64,000 nucleotides of DNA from Jeongeupia naejangsanensis (GTDB taxonomy: Bacteria > Pseudomonadota > Gammaproteobacteria > Burkholderiales > Chitinibacteraceae), in contig NZ_JAESND010000003.1 of assembly GCF_016865585.1 (NCBI RefSeq), positions 124,001-188,000 on the forward strand. The letters are read 5' to 3'. A program made the translations under genes and the position numbers. Below, piece after piece: positions 34,058 to 42,919 of this stretch. Positions within the stretch are counted from its first letter, which is position 1. Every line of letters begins with the position of its first letter. A model generated the notes under the pieces. The model was not told the DNA's origin and did not search any database. It worked only from the letters and a program-made list of their open reading frames with translations.

Positions 34058-35303
34058 GAATGCGCTCCCACGGCGCCAGCTTGCTGTTGCTGATGCGGGC
34101 GTCGGTGCGTATCCATCGGGGCGTCGGCGATGACGAGAACCGGAACAGCTCCTGCATGGCGACCATGTCCTGGTTCATGCCGGTCAGCTCGGTGACGCTG
34201 AGCATGCGCCGGCTGCCGTCGGCCAGACGGCCGACCTGGACGATCAGGTCGACGGCGCTGGCGACCTGCCGGCGCAGACTCAGGTCGCTGCCGGCAAAGC
34301 CGGCAAAGCCGGCGAGCATTTCCAGCCGGTACAGCGCATCGAGCGCCGAGCTGGCATGCAGCGTACCCATCGAACCGTCGTGACCGGTACTCATCGCCTG
34401 CAGCATTTCGAGTACTTCGGCACCGCGTACCTCGCCGACGACGATGCGGTCGGGACGCATGCGCAGACTGTTGCGGACGAGATCACGAATGGTGATCTGC
34501 CCCGCGCCTTCGTAGCCGCCGGGACGGCTCTCCAGCTTGACGACGTGCGGATGCTGCAGATCGAGTTCGGCGGTGTCTTCGATGGTGATGACGCGCTCGC
34601 CGCTCGGAATGTAGTTCGACAGCACGTTCAGCATCGACGTCTTGCCGCTGCTGGTGGCGCCGATCACCAGCAGATTGCAGCGCTGGCGAACGGCATAGGC
34701 CAGAAAGTCGAGCAGTTCCGGTGAAAGGGCGCCGACCTCGACCATGCGGTCACCGGTGTAGAAGCCGCTGTGGAACTTGCGGATCGATACGGCGGCGCCA
34801 TCGACGGCAAGCGGCGGAATGATGGCGTTGAGGCGGCCGCCACCGGGCAGGCGGGCGTCGACCATCGGGCTGGATTCGTCGAGCCGGCGTCCGAGGGGGG
34901 CAAGCAGCCGGCGCAGGAAGCCGACCAGATGTTCGTTGTCGCGGAAACGGACCGGTTCGTTCGTCAGTACGCCACGACGCGAGACCACGATCGAGTGCGG
35001 CCCGTTGATCAGGATGTCTTCGACCGCAGCATCGTTCAGCAGGTCCTCGATCGGCCCGTAGCCGACCAGTTCCTTGATCAGCGCATCGGCGATGGCGGTG
35101 ACTTCGCGCTCGTTGATCGCGATCTGGCGGCTGGCGACAAACAGGCCGACTTCCTGGCGGACGACGCGAATCAGCCGGTCGCGTGGCCAGTCTGCAAAGC
35201 TGCTGCCCAGTTCGGTGATCCGGTCGATCAGGAAGTCGTGCGCCGCGTACTGGATGCGCTCGAACTCCGGGCTGCCGAGAAAGCCGCCAGTCGGTGCGCT
35301 CAT
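34050..35303 (-). CDS. tadA: TadA/CpaF secretion ATPase
   Basis: 417 residues. Walker [10 protein letters not shown] is near residue 213, and an Asp box with [20 protein letters not shown] follows. Walker [18 protein letters not shown] and a His box [16 protein letters not shown] are present. The N-terminal half shows [20 protein letters not shown], the CpaF signature. It powers Flp pilus extension and probably retraction. Overlaps tadZ by four bases and tadB by eight. Confidence 0.93.
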   Translation of the reverse strand: MSAPTGGFLGSPEFERIQYAAHDFLIDRITELGSSFADWPRDRLIRVVRQEVGLFVASRQIAINEREVTAIADALIKELVGYGPIEDLLNDAAVEDILINGPHSIVVSRRGVLTNEPVRFRDNEHLVGFLRRLLAPLGRRLDESSPMVDARLPGGGRLNAIIPPLAVDGAAVSIRKFHSGFYTGDRMVEVGALSPELLDFLAYAVRQRCNLLVIGATSSGKTSMLNVLSNYIPSGERVITIEDTAELDLQHPHVVKLESRPGGYEGAGQITIRDLVRNSLRMRPDRIVVGEVRGAEVLEMLQAMSTGHDGSMGTLHASSALDALYRLEMLAGFAGFAGSDLSLRRQVASAVDLIVQVGRLADGSRRMLSVTELTGMNQDMVAMQELFRFSSSPTPRWIRTDARISNSKLAPWERIHA

Positions 35304-36529
35304 GCGGTTTCCGGCTTCACGAAGAGGCGAGACAGCCGCAGACCCAGCGTTTCGCCATGTTTGTCGGTGCTACCCAGACCCAGTTCACTCAGCAGCTGGC
35401 TGGCCAGATGATCGAGTTCGCGGCCGAGTTTGCCTTGCGTCGACAGCGGCTTGCCGAAGCTTTGGGCATCGTTGAGGGCGGCGGCATCGTGTGGCAGCAC
35501 GGCGGCCAGCGGCAGGCCGAAACGGTGCGCCAGATGTTCCGCATTGACGACGCGATCACCGGCATAGCGGTTGACCACGACCCGCCAGTTCGACGTGCCG
35601 AATCCGGCGGCCTCGCACTGGCTCAGGTAGTCAAGGCTGGCCTTCAGGCCGCTGATGCCTTGCTCGCACACCAGCAGCACCGTGTCGGCGCTGCGGACAA
35701 GGTGCTGCGACAGCAGTGGGTCAGGGCTGAAGCCCAGGTCGACGACCACGACCTTGAAGTAGGACCGCAGGATGCGGAACAGCCGTAGTGCATCGGCAGC
35801 GCCGATTTCGCCACGTTCTTCCGCGCTGACCGGCAGAGGCAGCACGGCCAGACCTTGCGCGTGACGTGAAAACGCCGTTTGCAGCATCATCCGGTCGAAC
35901 CGGGCCAGGTTGTGGATGGCCCCGAGCATGTCGAGTTCGGGTTCAAGCCCGAGATACAGGCTGCAATCGCGGACCGGCGAGCCGCAATCGAGCAGCAGGA
36001 CTTCACCGTCGCCGAGCTTGGCCTTGACGCGCAGTGCCAGTTCGGTGGCCACGCTGCTGGTCCCCATGCCCTGGCGGGCGCCGACGAGGGCGATCATCGG
36101 GCAGCCGTTCTGCTGTGGCTGGCCGTCGTCGTGCTGGCACAGCGTGTCGTAAACGATGCTGCTGGCCAGCGCGAGGTTGCCGACGTCGATGAATTCCTCG
36201 ACGCCGGCCTTGAGTGCGGCGTGCATTGCCGCTTCGGTCGGCGTGCCGACGCCGATCAGTGCCAATGCAGGATAGAACTCGGCCAGCTGCTTGGCGGCGT
36301 CGTGCGATTGCGGGCTGTGCTCGTCGAATACCAGCAGCACTGCATCGGGCCCGAGCAGGCTGATTTCGCGAATCAGGTCGCCGACGTCGCCGTGCCGTGA
36401 CAGCACCACGCCGAGCGCGACCAGCGCGCGATCGAGCCGGTCGGCCAGCAGCGTGTCGCTGGAATAAAGCAGGAAGGTGTGCGCGCCGTTGCCGATGGGC
36501 GAACCGAGTGGTGATTGGGCCATGTTCAT
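35300..36529 (-). CDS. tadZ: TadZ/CpaE ParA-like pilus localisation protein
   Basis: 409 residues from MNMAQSPLG; the open frame upstream lies over cpaC and is ignored. The N-terminus (residues 15-125) is an atypical receiver domain (VLLVFDEHSPQSHDAAKQLAEF). The C-terminal half is a ParA/MinD-like ATPase with a weak P-loop (VGARQGMGTSSVATELA) in which the signature Lys is missing, as is common in TadZ. It places the Tad machine at the cell pole. Start overlaps the cpaC stop as ATGA. Confidence 0.88.
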   Translation of the reverse strand: MNMAQSPLGSPIGNGAHTFLLYSSDTLLADRLDRALVALGVVLSRHGDVGDLIREISLLGPDAVLLVFDEHSPQSHDAAKQLAEFYPALALIGVGTPTEAAMHAALKAGVEEFIDVGNLALASSIVYDTLCQHDDGQPQQNGCPMIALVGARQGMGTSSVATELALRVKAKLGDGEVLLLDCGSPVRDCSLYLGLEPELDMLGAIHNLARFDRMMLQTAFSRHAQGLAVLPLPVSAEERGEIGAADALRLFRILRSYFKVVVVDLGFSPDPLLSQHLVRSADTVLLVCEQGISGLKASLDYLSQCEAAGFGTSNWRVVVNRYAGDRVVNAEHLAHRFGLPLAAVLPHDAAALNDAQSFGKPLSTQGKLGRELDHLASQLLSELGLGSTDKHGETLGLRLSRLFVKPETA

Positions 36530-37839
36530 TGCGAGAACCCCGTGAGCTGACGATCCTTGCCGAGGCCGAGCAGCCAGAGCTTCCAGATCGAGGTGTTGAT
36601 GCCGCTGTTGTCGCCGGGGAGCGGCGGCTTGTTCGCATCGTGGGCAATCGGCGACACCAGATGCGGCGTGACGACGATCAGCAGTTCGCGGTCTTCGCGT
36701 TCGTCTTCGAGCCGCTTGAAGAATGCGCCGAGAATCGGGATGTCGCCGAGTCCGGGGACCTTGTCGACGTTCTTGCGCAGATTGCGCGACACCAGGCCGC
36801 CGATGACGAAGCTCTCGCCATCGCCGAGCTCGACCGTGGTGTCGGCACGTCGCGTGACCACCGACGGTACGGCGGTGCCGTTGAGCAGGATGGCGCGCGA
36901 GTAATCGAGTTCGCTGGCTTCGGGGGCCACCTTCAACGCGATGCGTTGCTTGTTGATCACTGTCGGCGAAAACGCCAGACCGATACCGAACTTCTTCCAT
37001 TCGATCGACACGGTGCCGAGCGTTTGCGCGACCGGGATCGGCAACTCGCCGCCTGCGAGAAAGGTGGCGGTCTGACCGGAGAGTGCGACGAGGCTCGGTT
37101 CGGCCAGCACCTGCACGTAGCCGTTCGATTCGAGCAGGCTCAGCGCACCGGTGATGTCCCAGTTGCCGGTCACCTTGCGGGCGATCAGGTTGAACGCCGA
37201 GGAGATCGGCGTGCTGCTGTCGAAGTTCAGCAAGTCGCCGTTGGAGGTCACCTTGTTGAGCGTGCCCGGTGTGAACGAGCCGAAGGAAAAGCCCGAGCTG
37301 GTTTTCAGTACGCTGAGGTTGAGGCCCACCGCAGCAAGGGTGTGGCGCGAGAACTCGACCACGCGAATGTCGACCTGTACCGCACCGCCGGAAGGCAGGA
37401 CCGTCCGGTCGTCGACGCCTTTGCCGAGTCCGCCGACAAACTGGCTGTGCCGGGCCACGTCGTCGATTTCGCCATCGAGTGTTTGCCGGGCGCCTTCGCT
37501 GTGCCAGTTGATGCCGGGGCTGGCGTCGACCGGCGCACGGGCGGCCACCTTGACGCTGATGCGCTGCGGCTGTGACTGGCCTTGCTGCCAGAGCAGAATC
37601 GTCGTCTCGCCCGGCTTGCGGCCGTCGACCAGCAGGCTGTCCCGTTGCTTGGGGATCTGCACATCGGCAATCGACGGGTCGGCGACGGCGACACGCTGCA
37701 GCTTCTGGATGGGCACGACCTGCATGTCGCCCACGTGTATGCGCAATGTGCCGCTCGTGTTCTCTGCTTGTGCCACGGTGGCGATCAGGCCGAGCCCGGC
37801 GCAGGCGATCATCAGTCCCTTACTGTTGTCCCTTGCCAC
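36526..37839 (-). CDS. cpaC: CpaC/RcpA secretin
   Basis: 437 residues with a signal peptide (cut near VAQA, residue 25). A BON/N-terminal pilus domain (VVPIQKLQRVAVADPSIADVQIP) leads to the secretin domain (about 230-390). The secretin signature is VPGLGDIPILGAFFKR. It forms the outer-membrane pore of the Tad pilus. Overlaps cpaB by 20 bases. Confidence 0.92.
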   Translation of the reverse strand: MARDNSKGLMIACAGLGLIATVAQAENTSGTLRIHVGDMQVVPIQKLQRVAVADPSIADVQIPKQRDSLLVDGRKPGETTILLWQQGQSQPQRISVKVAARAPVDASPGINWHSEGARQTLDGEIDDVARHSQFVGGLGKGVDDRTVLPSGGAVQVDIRVVEFSRHTLAAVGLNLSVLKTSSGFSFGSFTPGTLNKVTSNGDLLNFDSSTPISSAFNLIARKVTGNWDITGALSLLESNGYVQVLAEPSLVALSGQTATFLAGGELPIPVAQTLGTVSIEWKKFGIGLAFSPTVINKQRIALKVAPEASELDYSRAILLNGTAVPSVVTRRADTTVELGDGESFVIGGLVSRNLRKNVDKVPGLGDIPILGAFFKRLEDEREDRELLIVVTPHLVSPIAHDANKPPLPGDNSGINTSIWKLWLLGLGKDRQLTGFSQ

Positions 37840-38692
37840 GGATCACCTCCACGCCGGATTCGTTGTTGGCTGCTTGTTGCGTGACCTTGGGCGGTGCGAT
37901 TCGCTCGGCAGTCGCAACCTGCCTCACCGGAGGCGGAGCGACCGTGCGTAGCGGTACTGCGCCGGCGGGCGTGCCGGCCAGTTCGGAGACGGTGCGCACG
38001 GCAACGTCGTCGGTATTGGCGCCCGGTGCGCGCAGAACGAGTGTCAGTTGGCCGTGCTGCTGGCCAAGGATCAGGTCACCGACGGCGGTCGCAGGAATGG
38101 CGAGGACCGCCGAGCGCGCCTTGTCGTTCTGGCCGCCATCGCTGCTGCCCGGTATGGCAGGGTCGTTTTTTGCGCCGATGGCCTTGGGGCCGAATGCCAG
38201 TACGCGAATGTCGGTCAACAGACGGTTGGCTGCGCTGTGCAGCACCTCCTGGTCGTCGCGGCGAAGTGCAAGGTAGACGTCGACCCGGTCGCCCGGCTGT
38301 AGCCGGTTGCCAACGGCCTTCACCTCGTCGACAGCCAGGGCAAGCGCCCGCTCGTCGGGGGCCAGCATTTCCGCGAAGCCCGGGACCGAAAAGTCGGCTT
38401 CCGTGAGTACGGTGCCTGCACTGATGCTGTGTGCCGGTAGCCGACCAGCCACGGCTTCTGCCGTGGTCAAAGCACCGGAGACGGGAACGCTTTGGCGGCT
38501 GGCGCGGACCTGCTCTACCGCGACGGGTTGTCCTGGGGTCAGGTTGACGCTCGCCTGGACGACGGTATACAGCGGCGCCGGGCCGGCTTGGGGCTTGTTG
38601 TTCGAAGACCAGCGGGCGCCCAGCGCAAAACCCATCAGTGCGAGGCCGGCTGCACCAAGGCCGTAGGCGGTGCGTTTGAGTCGGGTCGACAT
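37820..38692 (-). CDS. cpaB: CpaB/RcpC pilus assembly protein
   Basis: 290 residues, with an N-terminal signal-anchor helix (AAGLALMGFALGA). A SAF domain covers about 40-105 (VNLTPGQPVAVEQVRASRQ, then LPAHSISAGTVLTEADF). An RcpC-type periplasmic domain follows (GNRLQPGDRVDVYLALRRD). CpaB binds peptidoglycan or modifies the secretin in related systems. Tight overlap with cpaC fits joint expression. Confidence 0.88.
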   Translation of the reverse strand: MSTRLKRTAYGLGAAGLALMGFALGARWSSNNKPQAGPAPLYTVVQASVNLTPGQPVAVEQVRASRQSVPVSGALTTAEAVAGRLPAHSISAGTVLTEADFSVPGFAEMLAPDERALALAVDEVKAVGNRLQPGDRVDVYLALRRDDQEVLHSAANRLLTDIRVLAFGPKAIGAKNDPAIPGSSDGGQNDKARSAVLAIPATAVGDLILGQQHGQLTLVLRAPGANTDDVAVRTVSELAGTPAGAVPLRTVAPPPVRQVATAERIAPPKVTQQAANNESGVEVIRGKGQQ

Positions 38693-38706
38693 GCGCGCAC
38701 TTCCTC

Positions 38707-39144
38707 TCAGTTGAGCACAAGCTGGTCAAGTTGGACCGCTGCCTGACTGCTGATCGTTGTCGGGTACGGCAAACCCAGCATCGAGGGCAGGATGGGCTGC
38801 GCAGCGTAGGGGTAGTTCACGACGATGGCGAGGCAGGTCAGATTGGCCGGGCAGGTGCCGCTTGCTGTCTGGATCTGGATGTTCAGGAAAGATTGGCGCG
38901 CAGTCGGCCAGCCCCTGACGGCTTGCTGGACGGCCGCAGTAATGGCGGTATTGCGCGCAGCAGGATTGGCCGCATAGCGCATCGCTGCTCGGCCTCCCTC
39001 GGCGGCTGCGAGTGTCAGTTGCTGTTGCAAAACGAACAGCAACGAGTACGCGACCATGCCATAGAGCAGTAGCAAAAGCAGCGGTAGTGTCAGCGCGAAT
39101 TCAAGCGCGGCAGCACCGCGCTGATTGAAAGCGGGAATCGGCAT
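38707..39144 (-). CDS. tadE: TadE-like pseudopilin
   Basis: 145 residues from MPIPAFNQRG, with a GGGGA ribosome site. Motif QRGAAALEFALTLPLLLLLLYGM is the class III prepilin signature, with the Glu at +5 after the presumed cleavage Gly. TadE is processed by the Tad prepilin peptidase and helps pilus assembly. It lies after flp, separated by a hairpin. Confidence 0.85.
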   Translation of the reverse strand: MPIPAFNQRGAAALEFALTLPLLLLLLYGMVAYSLLFVLQQQLTLAAAEGGRAAMRYAANPAARNTAITAAVQQAVRGWPTARQSFLNIQIQTASGTCPANLTCLAIVVNYPYAAQPILPSMLGLPYPTTISSQAAVQLDQLVLN

Positions 39145-39244
39145 GGTGTGTCCCCTGCCTGATGAAATTTGATTTAGCGTGGACTGGAAACAGGGTTTGT
39201 CGATATCGATTTGTATTGCGGGGCAGAACGAAAGTCCCTGGGGG

Positions 39245-39273
39245 CAGGCAGAACCGCAGCCATGTTCTGCCTG
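39245..39273 (-). terminator. hairpin between flp and tadE
   Basis: Perfect 10-bp stem (CAGGCAGAAC with GTTCTGCCTG, nine-base loop) in the 148-base gap behind the pilin gene. No T tract follows on the minus strand. It probably attenuates read-through and protects the abundant flp message, a common layout for pilins. Confidence 0.5.
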
Positions 39274-39292
39274 TGTGTTTCTTGTGATGCCA

Positions 39293-39469
39293 TCAAGTGC
39301 ACGCACCACCGCTCAGGCAGGTGGTAATTCGGCCAAAGACTGCAGTAATTTCAGTGCCAAGTGTCGTCGCAGCAACTGCGATGACAATGGCAATTAAAGC
39401 TGCGACCAGCGCGTATTCGATGGCGGTTGCGCCTTTTTGCCGGCGGAGGCGTGAGATCGAGATATTCAT
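39293..39469 (-). CDS. flp: Flp-family type IVb pilin
   Basis: 58 residues from MNISISRLRRQKG, with GGAG seven bases upstream. The prepilin cleavage site is QKG|ATAIEYALVAALIAIV: Gly before the cut and Glu-Tyr at +5/+6, as in all Flp pilins. Two cysteines near the C-terminus (TTCLSGGACT) may form a disulfide. It is the major subunit of the Tad pilus and first gene of the locus; the tad promoter should lie in 39470-39671. Confidence 0.9.
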   Translation of the reverse strand: MNISISRLRRQKGATAIEYALVAALIAIVIAVAATTLGTEITAVFGRITTCLSGGACT

Positions 39470-39671
39470 GACATTTCTCCTTGCCAAACATGACTACATC
39501 TCTGACCAGATTTTTCCGTTGGTGGTCAGGTTCAGTTGCAGCTTAGGAAGGAGCGCAGGTGCGATCAGGGTTTGCTGACGAACGGCTGGCTTATTTTCGA
39601 CTGTTATTTATTTTTTACTGCCTTTGGCTGTAATTATTGTAGAGCGTGCGGGCGCATTGACTTCACGTCGT
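39470..39671 (-). promoter_or_regulatory. region upstream of flp (presumed tad promoter)
   Basis: 200 bases, AT-rich around 39590-39645, between flp and the upstream same-strand gene. The locus promoter must be here or in the upstream gene. I see no clear box pair or sigma-54 (GG-N10-GC) site. Confidence 0.35.
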
Positions 39672-40796
39672 TCAGTCGGCCGGTGTGGTGTAGCCAGCAG
39701 AAAGCGCGTCAAGATCGGCCCTGATCTGACGTGCTTCCAGATGAACGGCGCGGGCGACGGCCTGATGGAAGCCGGGGTGGCGCAACCAGTGTGCGGACTG
39801 CGTGAGGACTGGTGCAAAGCCACGGGCGAGCTTGTGCTCGCCCTGTGCGCCACCTTCGAATACCGGCAGGCCATGCTCGAGTGCGAATTCGATGCCCTGG
39901 TAGTAGCACAGCTCGAAGTGCAGCGCGGGGATGAAGCCGGCGTCGTCCCATTGCGCGCCCCAGTAGCGGCCGTAGAGGCGGTCACTGTCGACCAGATCGA
40001 GCGCTGCGGCGACGGGGTGGCCATTCCGGTAGGCAAGGATCAGCAGGCAGGCATCGGGCAGCGATTGCCAGAGACGCAGGAAGAAGTCGAGCGTCAGGTA
40101 CGGGTTGCTACGGTGTTCGTCGTAGGTATTGGTGTAGCAGGCCGTGAAGAAACGCCAGTCCGCTTCGGTGATCGCTGCACCGCGCTTGCGAACGATCTCG
40201 ATGCCGGCGTCCAGGACCTTGCGTCGCTCCTGGCGGAGCTTTTTGCGTTTGTCACGCTTGAGCGCGTCGAGAAAGTCGTCGAAGTCGCGCCAGTCCGGCT
40301 GTCGTTGCCAGTGGAACTGGATCTGGCTACGCAGGAAGAAGCCGGCTGCTTCGAGTGCGGTGGCGTCGGCATCGTCGTGAAACAGCACATGCACCGAACC
40401 GGCGTCGAGCGATTCGGCTGCCGCCCGCAGCCCGTGCGCCAGTTGCAGCCGTTGCCCGTCGTCCGATGTCATCAGCCTTGAACCGGGTACCGGGGTGAAC
40501 GGCACCGCCGAGACGAGCTTCGGGTAGTAGTCGAGGCCGTGCTGCTCGTAGGCGCGCACCCACGACCAGTCGAACACGTATTCGCCGAACGAGTGCGATT
40601 TCAGATAGAGCGGCACGGCCGCAGCTAGGCCGTCGACGCTCAGATGACACGGTTGCCAGCCGGTTTGCGCGCTGACGCAGCCACTGCGCTCGAGCGCATC
40701 CAGAAAGGCGTGCTGCAGGACCGTCTGACTGCCGGCCAGTGTGTTCCAGCGTGCGGGGTCGAGCGCCGCGATACGAGAATGAAGCTGGATGTCCAT
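39672..40796 (-). CDS. COG3146 (DUF482) GNAT-superfamily protein, FemAB-like
   Basis: 374 residues. ATG 40796 preferred over a TTG four codons upstream. Motifs typical of COG3146 are AVPLYLKSHSFGEYVFDWSW and PFTPVPGSRLM. KRDKRKKLRQERRKV precedes HRSNPYLTLDFF, and FEGGAQGEHKLARGFAP lies near the C-terminus. The fold is GNAT/FemAB, so an aminoacyl or acyl transfer is likely, but the substrate of this widespread family is not known to me. It lies on the tad strand with a 200-base gap, so it is not clearly part of that locus. Confidence 0.85.
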   Translation of the reverse strand: MDIQLHSRIAALDPARWNTLAGSQTVLQHAFLDALERSGCVSAQTGWQPCHLSVDGLAAAVPLYLKSHSFGEYVFDWSWVRAYEQHGLDYYPKLVSAVPFTPVPGSRLMTSDDGQRLQLAHGLRAAAESLDAGSVHVLFHDDADATALEAAGFFLRSQIQFHWQRQPDWRDFDDFLDALKRDKRKKLRQERRKVLDAGIEIVRKRGAAITEADWRFFTACYTNTYDEHRSNPYLTLDFFLRLWQSLPDACLLILAYRNGHPVAAALDLVDSDRLYGRYWGAQWDDAGFIPALHFELCYYQGIEFALEHGLPVFEGGAQGEHKLARGFAPVLTQSAHWLRHPGFHQAVARAVHLEARQIRADLDALSAGYTTPAD

Positions 40797-40897
40797 GAGC
40801 GGATCCAAGGGCGATGGAGCTAGGGTAAAGCCCGAGCGACAGCGGCGGCAAGGCAGCGTAGAACGGGCCGGTTGACCCGCGAGGTGGGAGCCGCGCT

Positions 40898-41935
40898 ATG
40901 AAAAAACAACTACAAGTGGGGCTGATCGGTTATGGCAACGCAGGCAAGACCTATCACGCACCACTGATCACGGCGACGCCGGGGCTGAAGCTGGCGGCGA
41001 TCGCATCGAGCCGGACACTGGCGGTCAATGCGGACTGGCCCGATGTCGATGTCGAACCCGATGCCGACGCGCTGATCGCGCGGCGTGATCTTGATCTGGT
41101 GGTGATCGCGACGCCGAACGACAGCCACGCATCGCTGGCGCGCGCGGCGCTGATCGCCGGGCGCAACGTCGTGGTCGACAAGCCGTTCACGCTGACCGTT
41201 GCCGAGGCCGAATCGCTGGTGGCGCTTGCCACCCAGACCGGGCTGCTGCTGTCGGTCTTTCACAACAGCCGCTGGCATGCCGACTTCATCGCGATTCGCA
41301 GTGCGATCACGGCCGGCAGGATCGGCACGGTCAAACAGTTCGAAAGCCGGGTCGACCGTTTCCGGCCGGTGGTCCAGCAACGCTGGCGCGAGGCGGCACA
41401 AGCCGGCGCCGGGCTGTGGTACGACTTCGGCCCGCACCTAGTCGATCAGGCATTGCAGCTGTTCGGCGTGCCGCAGACCGTCTGGGCCGACCTGGCGCTG
41501 CGGCGCGACGGCGCGCTGTCCGATGACGACGTGCACGTCGTGCTCGGCTATCCGGCGCTGCGTGTCGTGCTCGGGGTCAGCAATCTCGTGGTGGGGGGCG
41601 GACACCGCTTCCTCGTCCACGGCACCGGCGGCAGCCTCGTCGTCGACGGGGCCGACAGTCAAGCCGAACAGCTCAAGGCCGGCATGCGCCCGGGGCATCC
41701 GGCATGGGCATTCGATGCCCGGCAGATGGCCCTGTATACCGAGGCCGGCGGCGAAACGCGCAAGCAGCACATCGATCTGCCGCGGGGCGAATACACCGCC
41801 TACTACGCCGGTATCCGTGACGCCTTGCTGGGGAGCGGCCCGAATCCGGTGATGCCATCCGATGCCGTCGCGGTGATGCGGGTGATCGAGGCCGGCATCA
41901 CCAGCAGCAGAAGCGGCAGGCGCATCGATCTCTGA
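40898..41935 (+). CDS. Gfo/Idh/MocA family oxidoreductase
   Basis: 345 residues, GGGAG seven bases before the ATG. The N-terminal Rossmann domain shows GLIGYGNAGKTYHAP, the conserved IATPNDSHASLARAAL, and the EKP-type motif as VVDKPFT. The C-terminal substrate domain contains WYDFGPHLVDQALQLFG, where the His is a likely catalytic residue. It resembles E. coli YdgJ. Probable NAD(P)-dependent oxidation of a sugar or polyol; substrate unknown. A bidirectional hairpin follows. Confidence 0.88.
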   Translation: MKKQLQVGLIGYGNAGKTYHAPLITATPGLKLAAIASSRTLAVNADWPDVDVEPDADALIARRDLDLVVIATPNDSHASLARAALIAGRNVVVDKPFTLTVAEAESLVALATQTGLLLSVFHNSRWHADFIAIRSAITAGRIGTVKQFESRVDRFRPVVQQRWREAAQAGAGLWYDFGPHLVDQALQLFGVPQTVWADLALRRDGALSDDDVHVVLGYPALRVVLGVSNLVVGGGHRFLVHGTGGSLVVDGADSQAEQLKAGMRPGHPAWAFDARQMALYTEAGGETRKQHIDLPRGEYTAYYAGIRDALLGSGPNPVMPSDAVAVMRVIEAGITSSRSGRRIDL

Positions 41936-41955
41936 GTTAGGTTGCGACCGGACTT

Positions 41956-41993
41956 ACGCCCCCCGAACGCCGGCTTGCGTTCAGGGGGCGTTT
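41956..41993. terminator. hairpin between the oxidoreductase and cutC
   Basis: Stem of ACGCCCCC(C)GAACGC with GCGTTC(A)GGGGGCG, one mismatch, then TTT. It lies in the 104-base gap between the convergent genes and could serve both. Confidence 0.7.
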
Positions 41994-42039
41994 GCCGGAT
42001 GCCGCATCAATGTCGCCCTATTGCCGGCGGTGGGCCGCT

Positions 42040-42804
42040 TTACTCGGCCAGTGCGCCCCGGGCATTGGCGACCAGTTCGCGAACCAGCGCGGCGTCGGTG
42101 TCGACGATCGCGTATTCGTCCTGCCCCGGCGCGCCCATCTTGACCACGGCGTTGCGGTAGCGCATTGCGCTGTCGCGCGGTGCGCGGCCCGAGCTGTGGT
42201 ATTCGCGGCAGCCGGTCTGCCGGACCAGCTCGGCGATATTGTGGTCACGGACTCCGGCACCGGGCATCACGATGATCCGGTCGCCGGCGATCTCGTTCAG
42301 CTGCTTGAGCATCGCCGCACCCTCGAGTGCGCTCGGCGCCTGGCCGCTGGTGAGCAGCCGGTTGCAGCCGGTGGCAATCACGTCTTCCAGCGCCTTGAGC
42401 GGATCGCGGGCGACGTCGAAGGCGCGGTGGAAACTGACCTGCATCGGCGCGGCGAGCTCGACCAGCTCGCGCGTCCGGGCGACGTCGATGTCGCCGTCGG
42501 CGCTCAGCAGACCGATGACGACGCCGTCGGCGCCGATCTTCTTGCACGCGAGGATGTCGCGCTTCATCACTTCGAACTCGATGTCGTCGTAGAGGAAGTC
42601 GCCGCCGCGCGGACGGATGATGACGTTCAGCGTGATCCACAAGCGGTCACGCGCAACGGCGATCGCACCGTGCGACGGCGTGGTGCCGCCTTCGAGCAGG
42701 TTGTCGCAGAATTCGACGCGTGCGGCGCCGCCTTCCTGCGCGGCCAGACACGAGTAAACCGAACCGGCACAGATTTCCAGCTGAATTTGATCGGATGCGG
42801 ACAT
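42040..42804 (-). CDS. cutC: CutC family protein
   Basis: 254 residues, with GGAGGA before the ATG. It is a TIM-barrel protein of the CutC family: LEICAGSVYSCLAAQEGGAARVEFC near the start, IIRPRGGDFLYDDIEFEVM, GVVIGLLSADGDID, SFHRAFDVARDPLKALED and a GAGVRDHN block. CutC was linked to copper homeostasis in E. coli, but its biochemical role is still unclear. Confidence 0.9.
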   Translation of the reverse strand: MSASDQIQLEICAGSVYSCLAAQEGGAARVEFCDNLLEGGTTPSHGAIAVARDRLWITLNVIIRPRGGDFLYDDIEFEVMKRDILACKKIGADGVVIGLLSADGDIDVARTRELVELAAPMQVSFHRAFDVARDPLKALEDVIATGCNRLLTSGQAPSALEGAAMLKQLNEIAGDRIIVMPGAGVRDHNIAELVRQTGCREYHSSGRAPRDSAMRYRNAVVKMGAPGQDEYAIVDTDAALVRELVANARGALAE

Positions 42805-42872
42805 GGGATTCCTCCGTGGGCAATGACGGCGATGTTAGCCCTAGCGGCTGCCGGACCCAAACAAAAAGCCGC

Positions 42873-42902
42873 GCGGTGGCGCGGCTTTTTGTTGCGGATC
42901 AA
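42873..42902. terminator. bidirectional terminator between cutC and the dynamin-like gene
   Basis: Perfect 12-bp stem (AAAAAGCCGCGC, loop GGTG, GCGCGGCTTTTT). The A and T tracts make it work on either strand; its main job is ending the minus-strand transcript that begins upstream at 44938. Confidence 0.85.
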
Positions 42903-42919
42903 GTCGAGCGGGGCCCGGC

